DNA of 64,000 nucleotides from Pedobacter changchengzhani (GTDB lineage: Bacteria; Bacteroidota; Bacteroidia; Sphingobacteriales; Sphingobacteriaceae): positions 124,001-188,000 of the forward strand of contig NZ_SJCY01000005.1 in the NCBI RefSeq assembly GCF_004354365.1. Reading direction: 5' to 3'. The position numbers were made by a program, and so were the translations under genes. This document shows positions 52,126-59,851 of this stretch, piece by piece (the first letter of the stretch is position 1; each line of letters begins with the position of its first letter). Under the pieces are notes generated by a model, which searched no databases, was not told where the DNA came from, and worked only from the letters and a program-made list of their open reading frames with translations.

Positions 52126-52477
52126 AGTATTTAATTAATTATGGTACTCAATCCACCTTTCAAACCAATTAAGCAAAGGAGGAACGGAATAAATGGGTTG
52201 TGTGGGGGCTACGTGAGCGTTTATGCCGGAAATTCCTTTAAGCGTATTGGGTGGACAAGGTTAAATTTGTATAATAATTGATAGATACTCTACTCTCTCT
52301 CCCTCTTCAATATCCAGTTTTCAATCTATCTCTTACTTTTAAGGGGTAGGTTTATTTTTTGGATATTGATCAAATGCCACTTACCATGTTGATAGAAATC
52401 CTTTTGATCCGACTTAATATTGGAACGCAAAATTGATCTAATAAAATTATATAAGACGAGTAAATGTAATCTGTTCC
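52126..52477. other. Gene-free stretch between RadC-like gene and the first attC-like site
   Basis: I see no reading frame, tRNA or clear terminator. A G-rich patch near 52198-52260 (GTGTGGGGGCTACGTGAGCG..) contrasts with the AT-rich surroundings, and CTCTACTCTCTCTCCCTC near 52290-52307 is a simple pyrimidine tract. It could hold the remains of an insertion site, but there is no direct evidence. Confidence 0.4.
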
Positions 52478-52535
52478 GTTCAACATAAGCCTCATTGTTG
52501 GGTCTGCGAGCCCAACGAGGCCTTAGCTGTTAGGC
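52478..52535 (-). repeat. attC-like site 1 (58 bp), downstream of the HEPN gene
   Basis: On the minus strand it begins GCCTAAC (RYYYAAC) and ends GTTGAAC (GTTRRRY). Inside, GCCTC pairs with GAGGC and TTGGG with CCCAA, with unequal unpaired bases between the two steps. Outer arms AACAGCTAAG and CTTATGTT pair with two bulged bases. It starts 8 bases after the stop of the upstream gene, the position of an attC in an integron cassette. Confidence 0.6.
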
Positions 52536-52543
52536 GATGTTTT

Positions 52544-53710
52544 TTACCAATCCATATTTGCTGAGTTATCAAAATCTGACATTAATTTATCTGAAAATAT
52601 TCTCATAATTTCCATACTCCCAATAGCTGTAGAATAAAAACCATTAGAAGCCATTGTTAATATTGTAGGTAGTTCACATTCTTGGGTATAGTACATGATA
52701 GGTTCTAAGGAATCCTTCCATAAAAAACTTATGAATTTCTCAATTAATTCTATTACTTCTACTTCTTTAAATGAAAGCTGTCCATTTAGAGAAAATCTGT
52801 TTTTTGTCTTTTTATGATTCATAATAACTGGAACTGCCCCTGCATTTGAGTGAAACATAAATGCATTACCATTTTTTCCAAAAGCTCCGTGTGCTACAAA
52901 ATTGCGAAGTTGTTGTCGTACGATTAATAAATCATTGTAAAATTTTGAAATTTCATTCGTTGTTATCGGAATTGCAGATGTGAATTTTGTTTTCCATTCT
53001 GCATCAATTAAGTTAGAAATTTCCTTTCCAGTTGTTACATTTTGTGAAATTACTGCAATATGAATAAATAAGTGTTCTGTCCAACTAAAGAAGGCTTCAA
53101 TGCAGGAGATTGCAAACCAATTAGATTTTTGAGAATACTCAAAATCTAATGAAGTAATTATTATAGTTTCACTTGATTGTGATTTAGTTACTTTTTTTTC
53201 AGTTTTACCTTTGTTTTTAAGATATATTTCATAATTTTCCTTATATAATTTTAATAAGAAATCAAATCTTTCAAATAGTTTTGAATTATTATTATTTATA
53301 TTAAATTTTGAACTATTAACAGCTTCTTGAGCTATATAATCATAAAATGGGCGAGCAGATTTAACAGCTCCGTTAATTTTTTTTACAATTTCTTCAGCAT
53401 ATTTTTCATCTTTTTCAGCATCTTGAATAAAAAGACCAATGCCAAATTTTCTATGTTCAATTAAAAAAGCTTTTCCATTGTAATCAATTGGAATTGAAAA
53501 TGCAATCTTTTCAAATTTTCCAAGATTTTTGAAACCGAGTAAATCGACGAATAAAAAATATAATAAATAATATTCAGGAAGATTATATCCCGATTTACTT
53601 CGTGTAGCAGTAAATAAAAATTTTTCGTTAGCTTTGGTTTTAGAATCTATTTCCTTAATCGGTAATAAGATTTTTAAAGCGATTTGTTTGTATTTTTCTT
53701 GATCAATCAA
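52544..53710 (-). CDS. HEPN-motif protein, cassette gene 1
   Basis: The protein has 388 residues and no signal peptide or clear membrane segment. Near residues 265-275 it has RQQLRNFVAHG, giving Arg269-x4-His274, the R-x4-6-H motif of HEPN domains, in a helical setting (SKFYNDLLIVRQQ). HEPN proteins are often RNases in toxin-antitoxin and antiphage systems. The N-terminal 200 residues are lysine-, asparagine- and phenylalanine-rich and match no family I know. Base composition is clearly more AT-rich than the PUL genes. It is followed after 8 bases by an attC-like palindrome and preceded by another. Assignment rests on the motif alone. Confidence 0.5.
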   Translation of the reverse strand: MIDQEKYKQIALKILLPIKEIDSKTKANEKFLFTATRSKSGYNLPEYYLLYFLFVDLLGFKNLGKFEKIAFSIPIDYNGKAFLIEHRKFGIGLFIQDAEKDEKYAEEIVKKINGAVKSARPFYDYIAQEAVNSSKFNINNNNSKLFERFDFLLKLYKENYEIYLKNKGKTEKKVTKSQSSETIIITSLDFEYSQKSNWFAISCIEAFFSWTEHLFIHIAVISQNVTTGKEISNLIDAEWKTKFTSAIPITTNEISKFYNDLLIVRQQLRNFVAHGAFGKNGNAFMFHSNAGAVPVIMNHKKTKNRFSLNGQLSFKEVEVIELIEKFISFLWKDSLEPIMYYTQECELPTILTMASNGFYSTAIGSMEIMRIFSDKLMSDFDNSANMDW

Positions 53711-53821
53711 ATTCTTGTTTTTTCGGAATTTCTAAAATATTGCATAGGCTCGTTTTGCTAATTTGTGCAGAAATGGCATTGTTTGCAGAACCATTATTGC
53801 ATCACACCAAATTAACTAATT

Positions 53822-53880
53822 ATTTAACATAAATCACCGTCCGCCGTTTTTTTGTTAGAAGTAGTGCTTTATTGTTAAAT
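53822..53880 (-). repeat. attC-like site 2 (59 bp), overlapping the stop of the nuclease-like gene
   Basis: Ends ATTTAAC and GTTAAAT are exact complements. Next to them ATAAAGCAC pairs with GTGATTTAT (8 of 9), with one extra unpaired base on one side only, which is the attC R''-L''/L'-R' layout with an extrahelical base. The centre carries GGCGGACG. The TAA of the upstream gene lies within the R'' box. Confidence 0.62.
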
Positions 53881-54798
53881 GCCAATTATTCTGTAAAATA
53901 GTTCGCCAGTCTGCGATGCATTTCTTCGTTTTATATAAAGCATATCTGTTAATTTAATTCTACCTTCGAGAACCTGCATTAAATCTACCCCGTCCATTAA
54001 AATTATCGAGTTCAGCGTTGAGCTTTTGGTTTTCGTGCTTTCTGACGAGTATCCTTCTAAAGAAATATAAAGTCCTAAAGTGTTTTTTAATTTCCCGGTT
54101 ATTTTGCCACCAAATCCATAAAGGTCTTGTGCGTCAATTTGTTTCTTTTGCCATTTTGCCTCCATAAGATAGTCTGTATTATCAAATGTGAACGTTCCAT
54201 CAATCTGTTCTCCTGTTATTTTGAAAGAGTTTTTTGGGTCGAGGTCAAAGAAAAAAAATAGTTCTTTTAGGAATTTTTCAAGTTGATGCCCACGTTGTTG
54301 ATGATTATCATTTAAGGCAATAGCAAAAAATTCAGTTTTTAGTTCGTCTAATTTTTGTTGATATGTGATGCTTTCTTTAATTTTTGCTTGATTACTTTCT
54401 CTTGATTTTTCTGTTTTCTTCAGTTCTTCAATTGTGTCAAAATAACTTTTTGTATTTAACCTTAACTTTTCAACAGATGCTTTTGCTTTTCGTATTTTGT
54501 CTTCGCTATTGTCCCAAATTTTCAAGTGAGAGAAATCATTTAAGTTGCCAGTTTCTTGTATGAGTTTTAACAAATCAATTTGATATATATCTTGACGTTT
54601 ACTCATTCTATCTATAAGTTGCGAAACACTCTCAAGTTTAGTATTTTCATTCCAGTTAATTGTCGAAACTATTAGCGGGTTTTCAATTATCAGTTCAATA
54701 AATTGTCGTAAATCTTTCTTAGTCCAAAAAACATTTGTCAATGCATCTTTAAGAGCAAGTAATGATTGAACTGACACTTTTTTTTCTGTAAAACTCAT
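53875..54798 (-). CDS. PD-(D/E)XK nuclease-like protein, cassette gene 2
   Basis: The protein has 307 residues. The C-terminal half shows a restriction-endonuclease-like core: ..QRGHQLEKFLKELFFFFDLDP, then Asp200 (IDGTFTF) and Glu213-x-Lys215 (LMEAKW), the D-Xn-(E)xK signature, with a following Gln/Asp-containing helix. The N-terminal 90 residues are helical (LLALKDALTNVFWTKKDLRQFIELIIENP) and resemble small adaptor or effector-associated domains. A charged coiled-coil-like stretch spans about 105-155. It is probably a DNA-targeting enzyme with a defence role, by analogy with stand-alone Mrr-type proteins. AT-rich, and flanked by attC-like sites. Confidence 0.6.
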   Translation of the reverse strand: MSFTEKKVSVQSLLALKDALTNVFWTKKDLRQFIELIIENPLIVSTINWNENTKLESVSQLIDRMSKRQDIYQIDLLKLIQETGNLNDFSHLKIWDNSEDKIRKAKASVEKLRLNTKSYFDTIEELKKTEKSRESNQAKIKESITYQQKLDELKTEFFAIALNDNHQQRGHQLEKFLKELFFFFDLDPKNSFKITGEQIDGTFTFDNTDYLMEAKWQKKQIDAQDLYGFGGKITGKLKNTLGLYISLEGYSSESTKTKSSTLNSIILMDGVDLMQVLEGRIKLTDMLYIKRRNASQTGELFYRIIGI

Positions 54799-54915
54799 AT
54801 TGTCTGTGTTTGTCGGTTTTGCAGTATTACTGCTAAAGTTTTGAAAATTTGCGCATAAATGGCATTAATAGCAGTTCCATTGTCAGCCAGTACCAAACTT
54901 AGTAAATAACTGATG

Positions 54916-54965
54916 AATTAACGTAAACCACCGTCAGCCATTTTTGAATAATTTTGCTGTTAGTT
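54916..54965 (-). repeat. attC-like site 3 (about 50 bp), overlapping the stop of the cyclase-like gene
   Basis: On the minus strand the ends are AACTAAC and GTTAATT (6 of 7 complementary). It shares GACGGTGGTTTACGTTAA with GACGGTGATTTATGTTAA of site 2. Inner pairing (GCAAA with TTTAC) is weaker than in sites 1 and 2. The TAA of the upstream gene lies in the first box. Confidence 0.45.
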
Positions 54966-55760
54966 GCCGTTTAATTCTTTTTCAGCAAGTATGTAAAATG
55001 GATCTATACTACCCGCGTAGTCAGAATTAATTGCAAATGGCAGAAAACCATGCTCTTCAAAAGTCGTGAAAAATAAAGGCAATTCCTTTTTATAAGTATC
55101 ATAAACTTTTTGATATTTAGCTCTTATTTTTTTAACTGGATGATTTCGTTTTATGTATTGAATTTCTCGAAAAAATCTTACGTCTTCGTCAATTCTGTGA
55201 AATGTATCGGTTTCGCTAAGTAAATTAATGTCTATTGGTAAATTTCCTTCTGTCGTTTTATATAGGTTTTTTATTGATTGGCACAATAGAATAAACTCGT
55301 ATTTTTCCGTAAAAGGTATTTTGTCAAAAACAATAATTTCATTTGATAAGCGCTTATCAACATAAAGTCCAAAACCCTCTAATGCCCCTTCCTCTCTATT
55401 ACTTTCGTCTTTATAAGCGTCAATAAGTGCTAAACCATAATATGCTTGAATATTTGACATTTGGGTGAAATTAAATTCGCCAAAAGTCAAGATACCTCTG
55501 AAATAAACATTTATTAAGGACAGTCGATAAAAAAGTACTTGGGCGTACTCAACTAAATATGTACAATAATAATCTATGGAACGTTCTTCATCCTTATTAA
55601 AAACCAAAATTGTGTCGGAGAAAACAACGGTCTGTAAAGCAAAATGTTTGTGCACTTTTAGAGTATCAAAAATTGCAAATATTTGGTCAACCTTGGTAGA
55701 GTTTGTCCTTACAAGATCTTCAAAACCTAAAATGTCGATGTATAGGAATGTTCGGTTCAT
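54960..55760 (-). CDS. Class III nucleotidyl-cyclase-like protein, cassette gene 3
   Basis: The protein has 266 residues in a single domain. It starts FLYIDILGFEDLV with Asp9, then TVVFSDTILVF with Asp49. These are placed like the two metal-binding aspartates of class III adenylate/guanylate cyclases (DxxGF and the SD hairpin). VYFRGILTFGEF (Arg88) and AYYGLALIDAYKDES follow like the later strands and the helix before the substrate site. The last 80 residues are lysine-rich and helical. It could make a cyclic nucleotide signal, as in Pycsar-type defence, or be a degenerate nucleotide-binding member. No effector gene with a membrane or toxin domain is adjacent. Fold assignment is by motif only. 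Confidence 0.45.
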   Translation of the reverse strand: MNRTFLYIDILGFEDLVRTNSTKVDQIFAIFDTLKVHKHFALQTVVFSDTILVFNKDEERSIDYYCTYLVEYAQVLFYRLSLINVYFRGILTFGEFNFTQMSNIQAYYGLALIDAYKDESNREEGALEGFGLYVDKRLSNEIIVFDKIPFTEKYEFILLCQSIKNLYKTTEGNLPIDINLLSETDTFHRIDEDVRFFREIQYIKRNHPVKKIRAKYQKVYDTYKKELPLFFTTFEEHGFLPFAINSDYAGSIDPFYILAEKELNGN

Positions 55761-55786
55761 AAATGGCAGGTAACTTATATGTGTGT

Positions 55787-55890
55787 TGTAGTAGTTATTT
55801 TAAATATATTGCATTAAGACGCTCAAATGCACATTTCCTTAGCTGTGACACCAAATTTTGAGTTGTAGCTGTTAGTAAGTAACTACTACA
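55787..55890. repeat. 104-bp structure bounded by 11-bp perfect inverted repeats
   Basis: TGTAGTAGTTA (55787-55797) and TAACTACTACA (55880-55890) are exact complements. On the minus strand the segment right after the second arm reads CTTACTAACAGCT, like the opening of attC-like sites 1 and 3. It is upstream of the cyclase-like gene by 26 bases. It may be a long attC or an unrelated IR. Confidence 0.4.
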
Positions 55891-56053
55891 TCCGCTTATA
55901 ATCGGGTAAATTTTGATCGAGCATGATGGCTAATTTAGTTTCTACAATGTATAAATTTTATATCAAAAATCAAATGCGGCTTTCACTAACAGGTGATATC
56001 CGAACACCTAAACATGCAGCTTCCCTGATTATTCGGCCAAGTTAAGTATTAGT

Positions 56054-56118
56054 AAATTAGCAACCTTACGGCAATCCGTAGTCGGCGGTTTTTTCTGAAA
56101 AATCTATTGCTGTTATTA
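56054..56118 (-). repeat. Degenerate attC-like remnant (site 4)
   Basis: GTCGGCGG followed by TTTTTTCTGAAAAATCTATTGCTGTTAT resembles the core and end of site 3 (TTTTTGAATAAT..TTGCTGTTAG). TACGG-CAAT-CCGTA forms a small hairpin at the other side. End boxes fit the consensus poorly. It lies in the 566-base gene-free stretch 55761-56326, where a former cassette gene may have been lost. Confidence 0.25.
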
Positions 56119-56326
56119 TCTTACGTGTTTTTAAGCTGGAACATTTCATATTCTTGTTAATTTCTACCAAAAACAAATATCGCTCACCTCATTTCCAAGC
56201 AAAATGTTTATAAATAAATAGCAACCCAACTTTTAAGAGTTGCAAATGATGAATAAATTACCTTTCTTTAGGAAAATTAATATTAAAATAATCAGTCAAG
56301 TTTTTAGCTGAGTAGTAGAAAATAGC

Positions 56327-56707
56327 ATGGCAGAAAAGAAAAAATTCACGCTTGAGTACGAGATTAAATCTTCACCAAGAATATTATATACTTTTATAAG
56401 TGAGCCTAATGGATTATCGCAATGGTTTGCCGATGACGTTAATTTCCGTGATCAGGTTTACACCTTTACCTGGGATGACGAGGTGCTTAAAGCTAAATTA
56501 GTTTCGATAAAAGAAAATAAACTAATTAAATTTAAGTGGTTGGATGATGAGCCTCAATGCTATTTCGAAATGGAAATTGTGCAGGATGAGCTAACAAATG
56601 ATGTAGCGCTTTCTATCACCGATTTTTGCACTGATGAGTTACTTGCCGAAAAGAGATTAATTTGGGATAATCAAATAGATTATCTGATTAGTGTTTTAGG
56701 CGCATAA
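56327..56707 (+). CDS. START-like (AHSA1/SRPBCC) domain protein
   Basis: The protein has 126 residues, a single helix-grip fold. It starts KKFTLEYEIKSSPRILYTFISEPNGLSQWFADDV, the SRPBCC pattern in which a domain-like first strand is followed by SP..ly..is.p..L..Wfad. The final helix is EKRLIWDNQIDYLISVLGA. This compact form is widely conserved in Bacteroidota as a single-copy gene of unknown ligand. It is 28 bases ahead of the LptF/LptG permease and marks the right border of the accessory island. Confidence 0.85.
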   Translation: MAEKKKFTLEYEIKSSPRILYTFISEPNGLSQWFADDVNFRDQVYTFTWDDEVLKAKLVSIKENKLIKFKWLDDEPQCYFEMEIVQDELTNDVALSITDFCTDELLAEKRLIWDNQIDYLISVLGA

Positions 56708-56723
56708 TTTCCTGTCTTTTGGC

Positions 56724-56731
56724 TACCTTTG
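56724..56731 (+). promoter_or_regulatory. -7-like box (TACCTTTG) five bases before the permease start
   Basis: The octamer fits TAnnTTTG. Given usual -7 to +1 spacing, transcription would begin at about the GTG start codon itself, so any transcript from here would be leaderless. No -33 box is evident. Confidence 0.35.
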
Positions 56732-56735
56732 AAGG

Positions 56736-58154
56736 GTGAAAAAAATACATCTTCTTTTAATAAAATCATTTATAAATCCATTCATTGCCACCTTTTTTGT
56801 GGTGATGTTTATTTTATTGATGTTTTTTTTGTTCAAATACGTTGATGATTTAATTGGTAAAGGCTTTGAGTGGTACACTATTTTAGAGCTGATGTATTAC
56901 CAATCGTTGGTTCAAATTTCTATGGCATTACCACTTTCGGTATTGCTTTCCTCCATCATGACGTTTGGCACACTTGGCGAAAACTACGAATTGGTGGCCA
57001 TTAAATCGGCCGGTATTTCGTTACAGAAAGCAATGCGGCCGTTATTTGTTGTTATTTTATCGCTCACAGTAGCCTCTTTGTTATTTTCGAATTATATTTT
57101 GCCGAAAGCCAATTTAAAACTTGGTTCAGCACTTTTCGATGTAACCAAAACTAAGTTGGCTTTTTTAATTAAGCCCGGTGTTTTCAATAACAGTATTCCA
57201 AATTACTCCATCCGGGTAGATAGTAAAGATAACACCGATAAATTATACGGTTTAATTATTTACGATCATAAAGGCACGAACGGTATCCCTAAAATTATAA
57301 TGGCTAAAGAGGGCGAAATGCTCAAAACCGATGATGGAAAATTTCTGATTATTAAACTTAAGGATGGCATACAGTATGAAGAACAATCTGGAAAAGCAGG
57401 AAGTTATAATCCCCGCCAGATTTTAAATCGCACTCGTTTTAACGCCACTGAAATAAGATTGGATTTATCAACATTTGGAATGAGTAAAACCGATCCAAAA
57501 GCGTTTGGCACAAGCACTCAGGTACTAAATTTAAAGGGAATTAGTCGAAAGCAAGATTCGCTCATCAAAAAGATGGACACCATCAATCGTTTCACTAAAA
57601 TTTCTATGGCAGCCAACTACAAACAAAATGATGTAGCAAGAGGTTACACCAAAATTAAAGTAAAGCCAATTGTAGTAGGTACCGATATTTTAAAAAATAT
57701 TCCAAAAGATTACCGAATGCAGACTTTACAAAATGCAACTGCCACATTAACCAACGTAAGTCAATACCTCGAAAACAGAGTGCCAGCACATACTAACTTG
57801 GAGGGTGAAATTATTTTTACGAGTGTAGAATATCAACGGAAGTTTACGTTAGCGGCTTCGTGTATATTGTTGTTCTTTATAGGAGCACCTTTGGGCGCCA
57901 TCATCAGAAAAGGTGGTATGGGTTTACCAGTTGTAATTGCGGTTGTATTTTTCTTAATTTACCATATTATTACTACTGTGGCCGAAAAATCAGCGAGAGA
58001 TGGTTCCTTAAATCCTGTGTTTGGCATGTGGCTGGCGTTTATTATTTTATCGCCGTTGGCAGCTTTTTTAACTTATAAAGCCACAGCAGATTCTGCTTTA
58101 TTTGATTTGAACTATTATAAACAATTTTTCATCAAACTTTTAAAGATCAAGTAG
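56736..58154 (+). CDS. LptF/LptG family permease of lipopolysaccharide export
   Basis: The protein has 472 residues, starting at GTG; the next ATG would cut into the first membrane helix. It has the YjgP/YjgQ layout: three N-terminal membrane helices (about 13-33, 55-80, 97-121), a periplasmic jelly-roll-like domain (about 135-360) and three C-terminal helices starting FTLAASCILLFFIGAPLGAIIRKGGMGLP. With LptB it extracts LPS from the inner membrane. The periplasmic part is somewhat longer than in E. coli LptF/G, as is usual in Bacteroidota. Cannot be assigned to F or G by inspection. Confidence 0.92.
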   Translation: MKKIHLLLIKSFINPFIATFFVVMFILLMFFLFKYVDDLIGKGFEWYTILELMYYQSLVQISMALPLSVLLSSIMTFGTLGENYELVAIKSAGISLQKAMRPLFVVILSLTVASLLFSNYILPKANLKLGSALFDVTKTKLAFLIKPGVFNNSIPNYSIRVDSKDNTDKLYGLIIYDHKGTNGIPKIIMAKEGEMLKTDDGKFLIIKLKDGIQYEEQSGKAGSYNPRQILNRTRFNATEIRLDLSTFGMSKTDPKAFGTSTQVLNLKGISRKQDSLIKKMDTINRFTKISMAANYKQNDVARGYTKIKVKPIVVGTDILKNIPKDYRMQTLQNATATLTNVSQYLENRVPAHTNLEGEIIFTSVEYQRKFTLAASCILLFFIGAPLGAIIRKGGMGLPVVIAVVFFLIYHIITTVAEKSARDGSLNPVFGMWLAFIILSPLAAFLTYKATADSALFDLNYYKQFFIKLLKIK

Positions 58155-58220
58155 TCTTAACATATCCTTTTCCTTTACTTAGAAATGATATTTTTTTCGG
58201 TGTTTTGCTTAATAAGGTTG

Positions 58221-58228
58221 TACCTTTG
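58221..58228 (+). promoter_or_regulatory. -7-like box (TACCTTTG) before ribBA
   Basis: It fits TAnnTTTG, 42 bases ahead of the ATG; a TTTTG lies 13 bases upstream. No room or sequence for an FMN riboswitch exists between it and the gene. Confidence 0.4.
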
Positions 58229-58270
58229 TGCATAAAATCCGTTCAGGGTTTTTATTAATTGTACGCAAAA

Positions 58271-59482
58271 ATGCAAGCAAAATTAAACTCAATACAAGAG
58301 GCAATCGCCGATATAAAAGCTGGTAAAGTAATTATAGTTGTTGATGATGAAAACAGGGAGAACGAAGGCGATTTTTTAACCGCTGCAGAAAATGCAACGC
58401 CTGAGGTAATTAATTTTATGGCTACTTATGGCCGAGGATTAATATGCGCATCACTCACCGAACAGCGTTGTAAAGAATTAAATTTGAATTTGATGGTAGG
58501 CAAAAATACGGCTGCTTACGAAACTAATTTTACTGTTTCGGTAGATTTGGTTGGCAATGGCTGTACAACTGGTATTTCGGCAAGCGACCGCTCTAAAACG
58601 ATAATGGCGCTGGTAAATCCGCAAACCGAACCTGAAGAACTAGGCAGACCCGGACATATTTTTCCATTAATTGCCAAAGATGGTGGCGTAATTAGAAGAG
58701 CCGGACATACCGAAGCTGCGGTAGATTTGGCCCGTTTAGCGGGAATGAAACCAGCGGGTGTTTTAGTAGAAATATTGAAAGAAGATGGCGAAATGGCTCG
58801 CTTACCTGATTTGTTTAAGATCGCAGCACAACATCAATTAAAAATAATTTCTATAGAAGATTTAATCGCTTATCGTTTAAATATCGATAGCTTAATAAAA
58901 CAAGAAGTAACCATTAACTTGCCTACGGAATGGGGAAATTTTAAAATGACTGCCTATACCCAGTTAGATAATGATGCGACACATTTAGCGATATCGAAAG
59001 GCGAATGGAATGCTGATGAACCTATTTTAGCCCGTGTACATAGCTCTTGCGTTACCGGAGATATTTTTGGTTCTTGTAGGTGCGATTGTGGACCACAATT
59101 GCATAAAGCGTTAGAAATGATTGAGAAAGAAGGTAAAGGAATTGTAATTTATATGAACCAAGAGGGTAGAGGTATTGGACTTGTAAATAAATTACGTTCG
59201 TACAATTTGCAAGATGCTGGTTTTGATACTGTAGAAGCCAATATAAAATTAGGTTTTAAAGGCGATGAACGCGACTACGGCGTGGGCGCTCAAATCTTAC
59301 GTTCAGAAGGTGTAACTAAAATGCGCTTAATGAGCAATAACCCAACCAAGAGAGCAGGTTTAATTGGTTATGGATTAGAAGTGGTGGAAAATATTCCGAT
59401 TGAAATTGAAAGCAATAGCCACAACGAAAGATACCTTAAAACCAAACGCGATAAAATGGGGCACTCGATTATGAAGGGATAG
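58271..59482 (+). CDS. ribBA: RibBA: DHBP synthase / GTP cyclohydrolase II
   Basis: The bifunctional riboflavin enzyme has 403 residues from the ATG at 58271; an in-frame TTG 12 bases upstream is less likely. The DHBP synthase half (about 1-205) has [13 protein letters not shown] and [12 protein letters not shown]. The GTP cyclohydrolase II half (about 210-400) has the zinc cysteines of [18 protein letters not shown], then [19 protein letters not shown] and [15 protein letters not shown]. All key residues in both halves look intact, so both reactions are expected: ribulose 5-phosphate to DHBP, and GTP to the first pyrimidine intermediate. Confidence 0.97.
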   Translation: MQAKLNSIQEAIADIKAGKVIIVVDDENRENEGDFLTAAENATPEVINFMATYGRGLICASLTEQRCKELNLNLMVGKNTAAYETNFTVSVDLVGNGCTTGISASDRSKTIMALVNPQTEPEELGRPGHIFPLIAKDGGVIRRAGHTEAAVDLARLAGMKPAGVLVEILKEDGEMARLPDLFKIAAQHQLKIISIEDLIAYRLNIDSLIKQEVTINLPTEWGNFKMTAYTQLDNDATHLAISKGEWNADEPILARVHSSCVTGDIFGSCRCDCGPQLHKALEMIEKEGKGIVIYMNQEGRGIGLVNKLRSYNLQDAGFDTVEANIKLGFKGDERDYGVGAQILRSEGVTKMRLMSNNPTKRAGLIGYGLEVVENIPIEIESNSHNERYLKTKRDKMGHSIMKG

Positions 59483-59540
59483 TTTTTTGGTTGAAAGTAG
59501 AAAGTTAAAAGTTGAGGGTTGAAGGTTTAGCGTTAACAAT

Positions 59541-59810
59541 TATCTGAAACTTAGGCTTACCTTCATGCTGTCCCGAATTTTTCGGGATCAGCATCTTTCC
59601 TGCTATAAAGACCCTGAACTGAATTCAGGGTGACGGACGGACTACTATTATCTGAAACTTAGGCTTACCGTCATGCTGTCCCGAATTTTTCGGGATCAGC
59701 ATCTTTCCTGCTATAAAAACCTTGAACTGAATTCAGGGTGACGGACGGACTACTTAAAACGCCATTTAGATTCTGGAAAGTAGTATTTATTTATCGAACT
59801 TAGGTTATGC
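59541..59810. repeat. Two tandem copies (108-bp period) of the two-hairpin repeat, with terminal motif
   Basis: TATCTGAAACTTAGGCTTACC starts both copies (59541 and 59649). Each has ATGCTGTCCCGAA/TTCGGGATCAGCAT and CCCTGAA/TTCAGGG-type hairpins and ends GGTGACGGACGGACTA. The block closes with TTATCGAACTTAGGTT (59791-59806), the terminal motif of the element at 2.3 kb. It fills the gap 59483-59851 between convergent genes. Confidence 0.88.
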
Positions 59811-59851
59811 AGCCCATCTCAAACTATGAGCCGAAAACTACGAACTGCCCA

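Noticed and set aside
52478..52535. Reading attC-like site 1 as a plain terminator
   Set aside because: There is no T-run on either side, and the bulges and end boxes are conserved with site 2; a terminator role in addition is still possible.
58160..58270. FMN riboswitch ahead of ribBA
   Set aside because: The conserved RFN sequence blocks are absent and the leader is too short.
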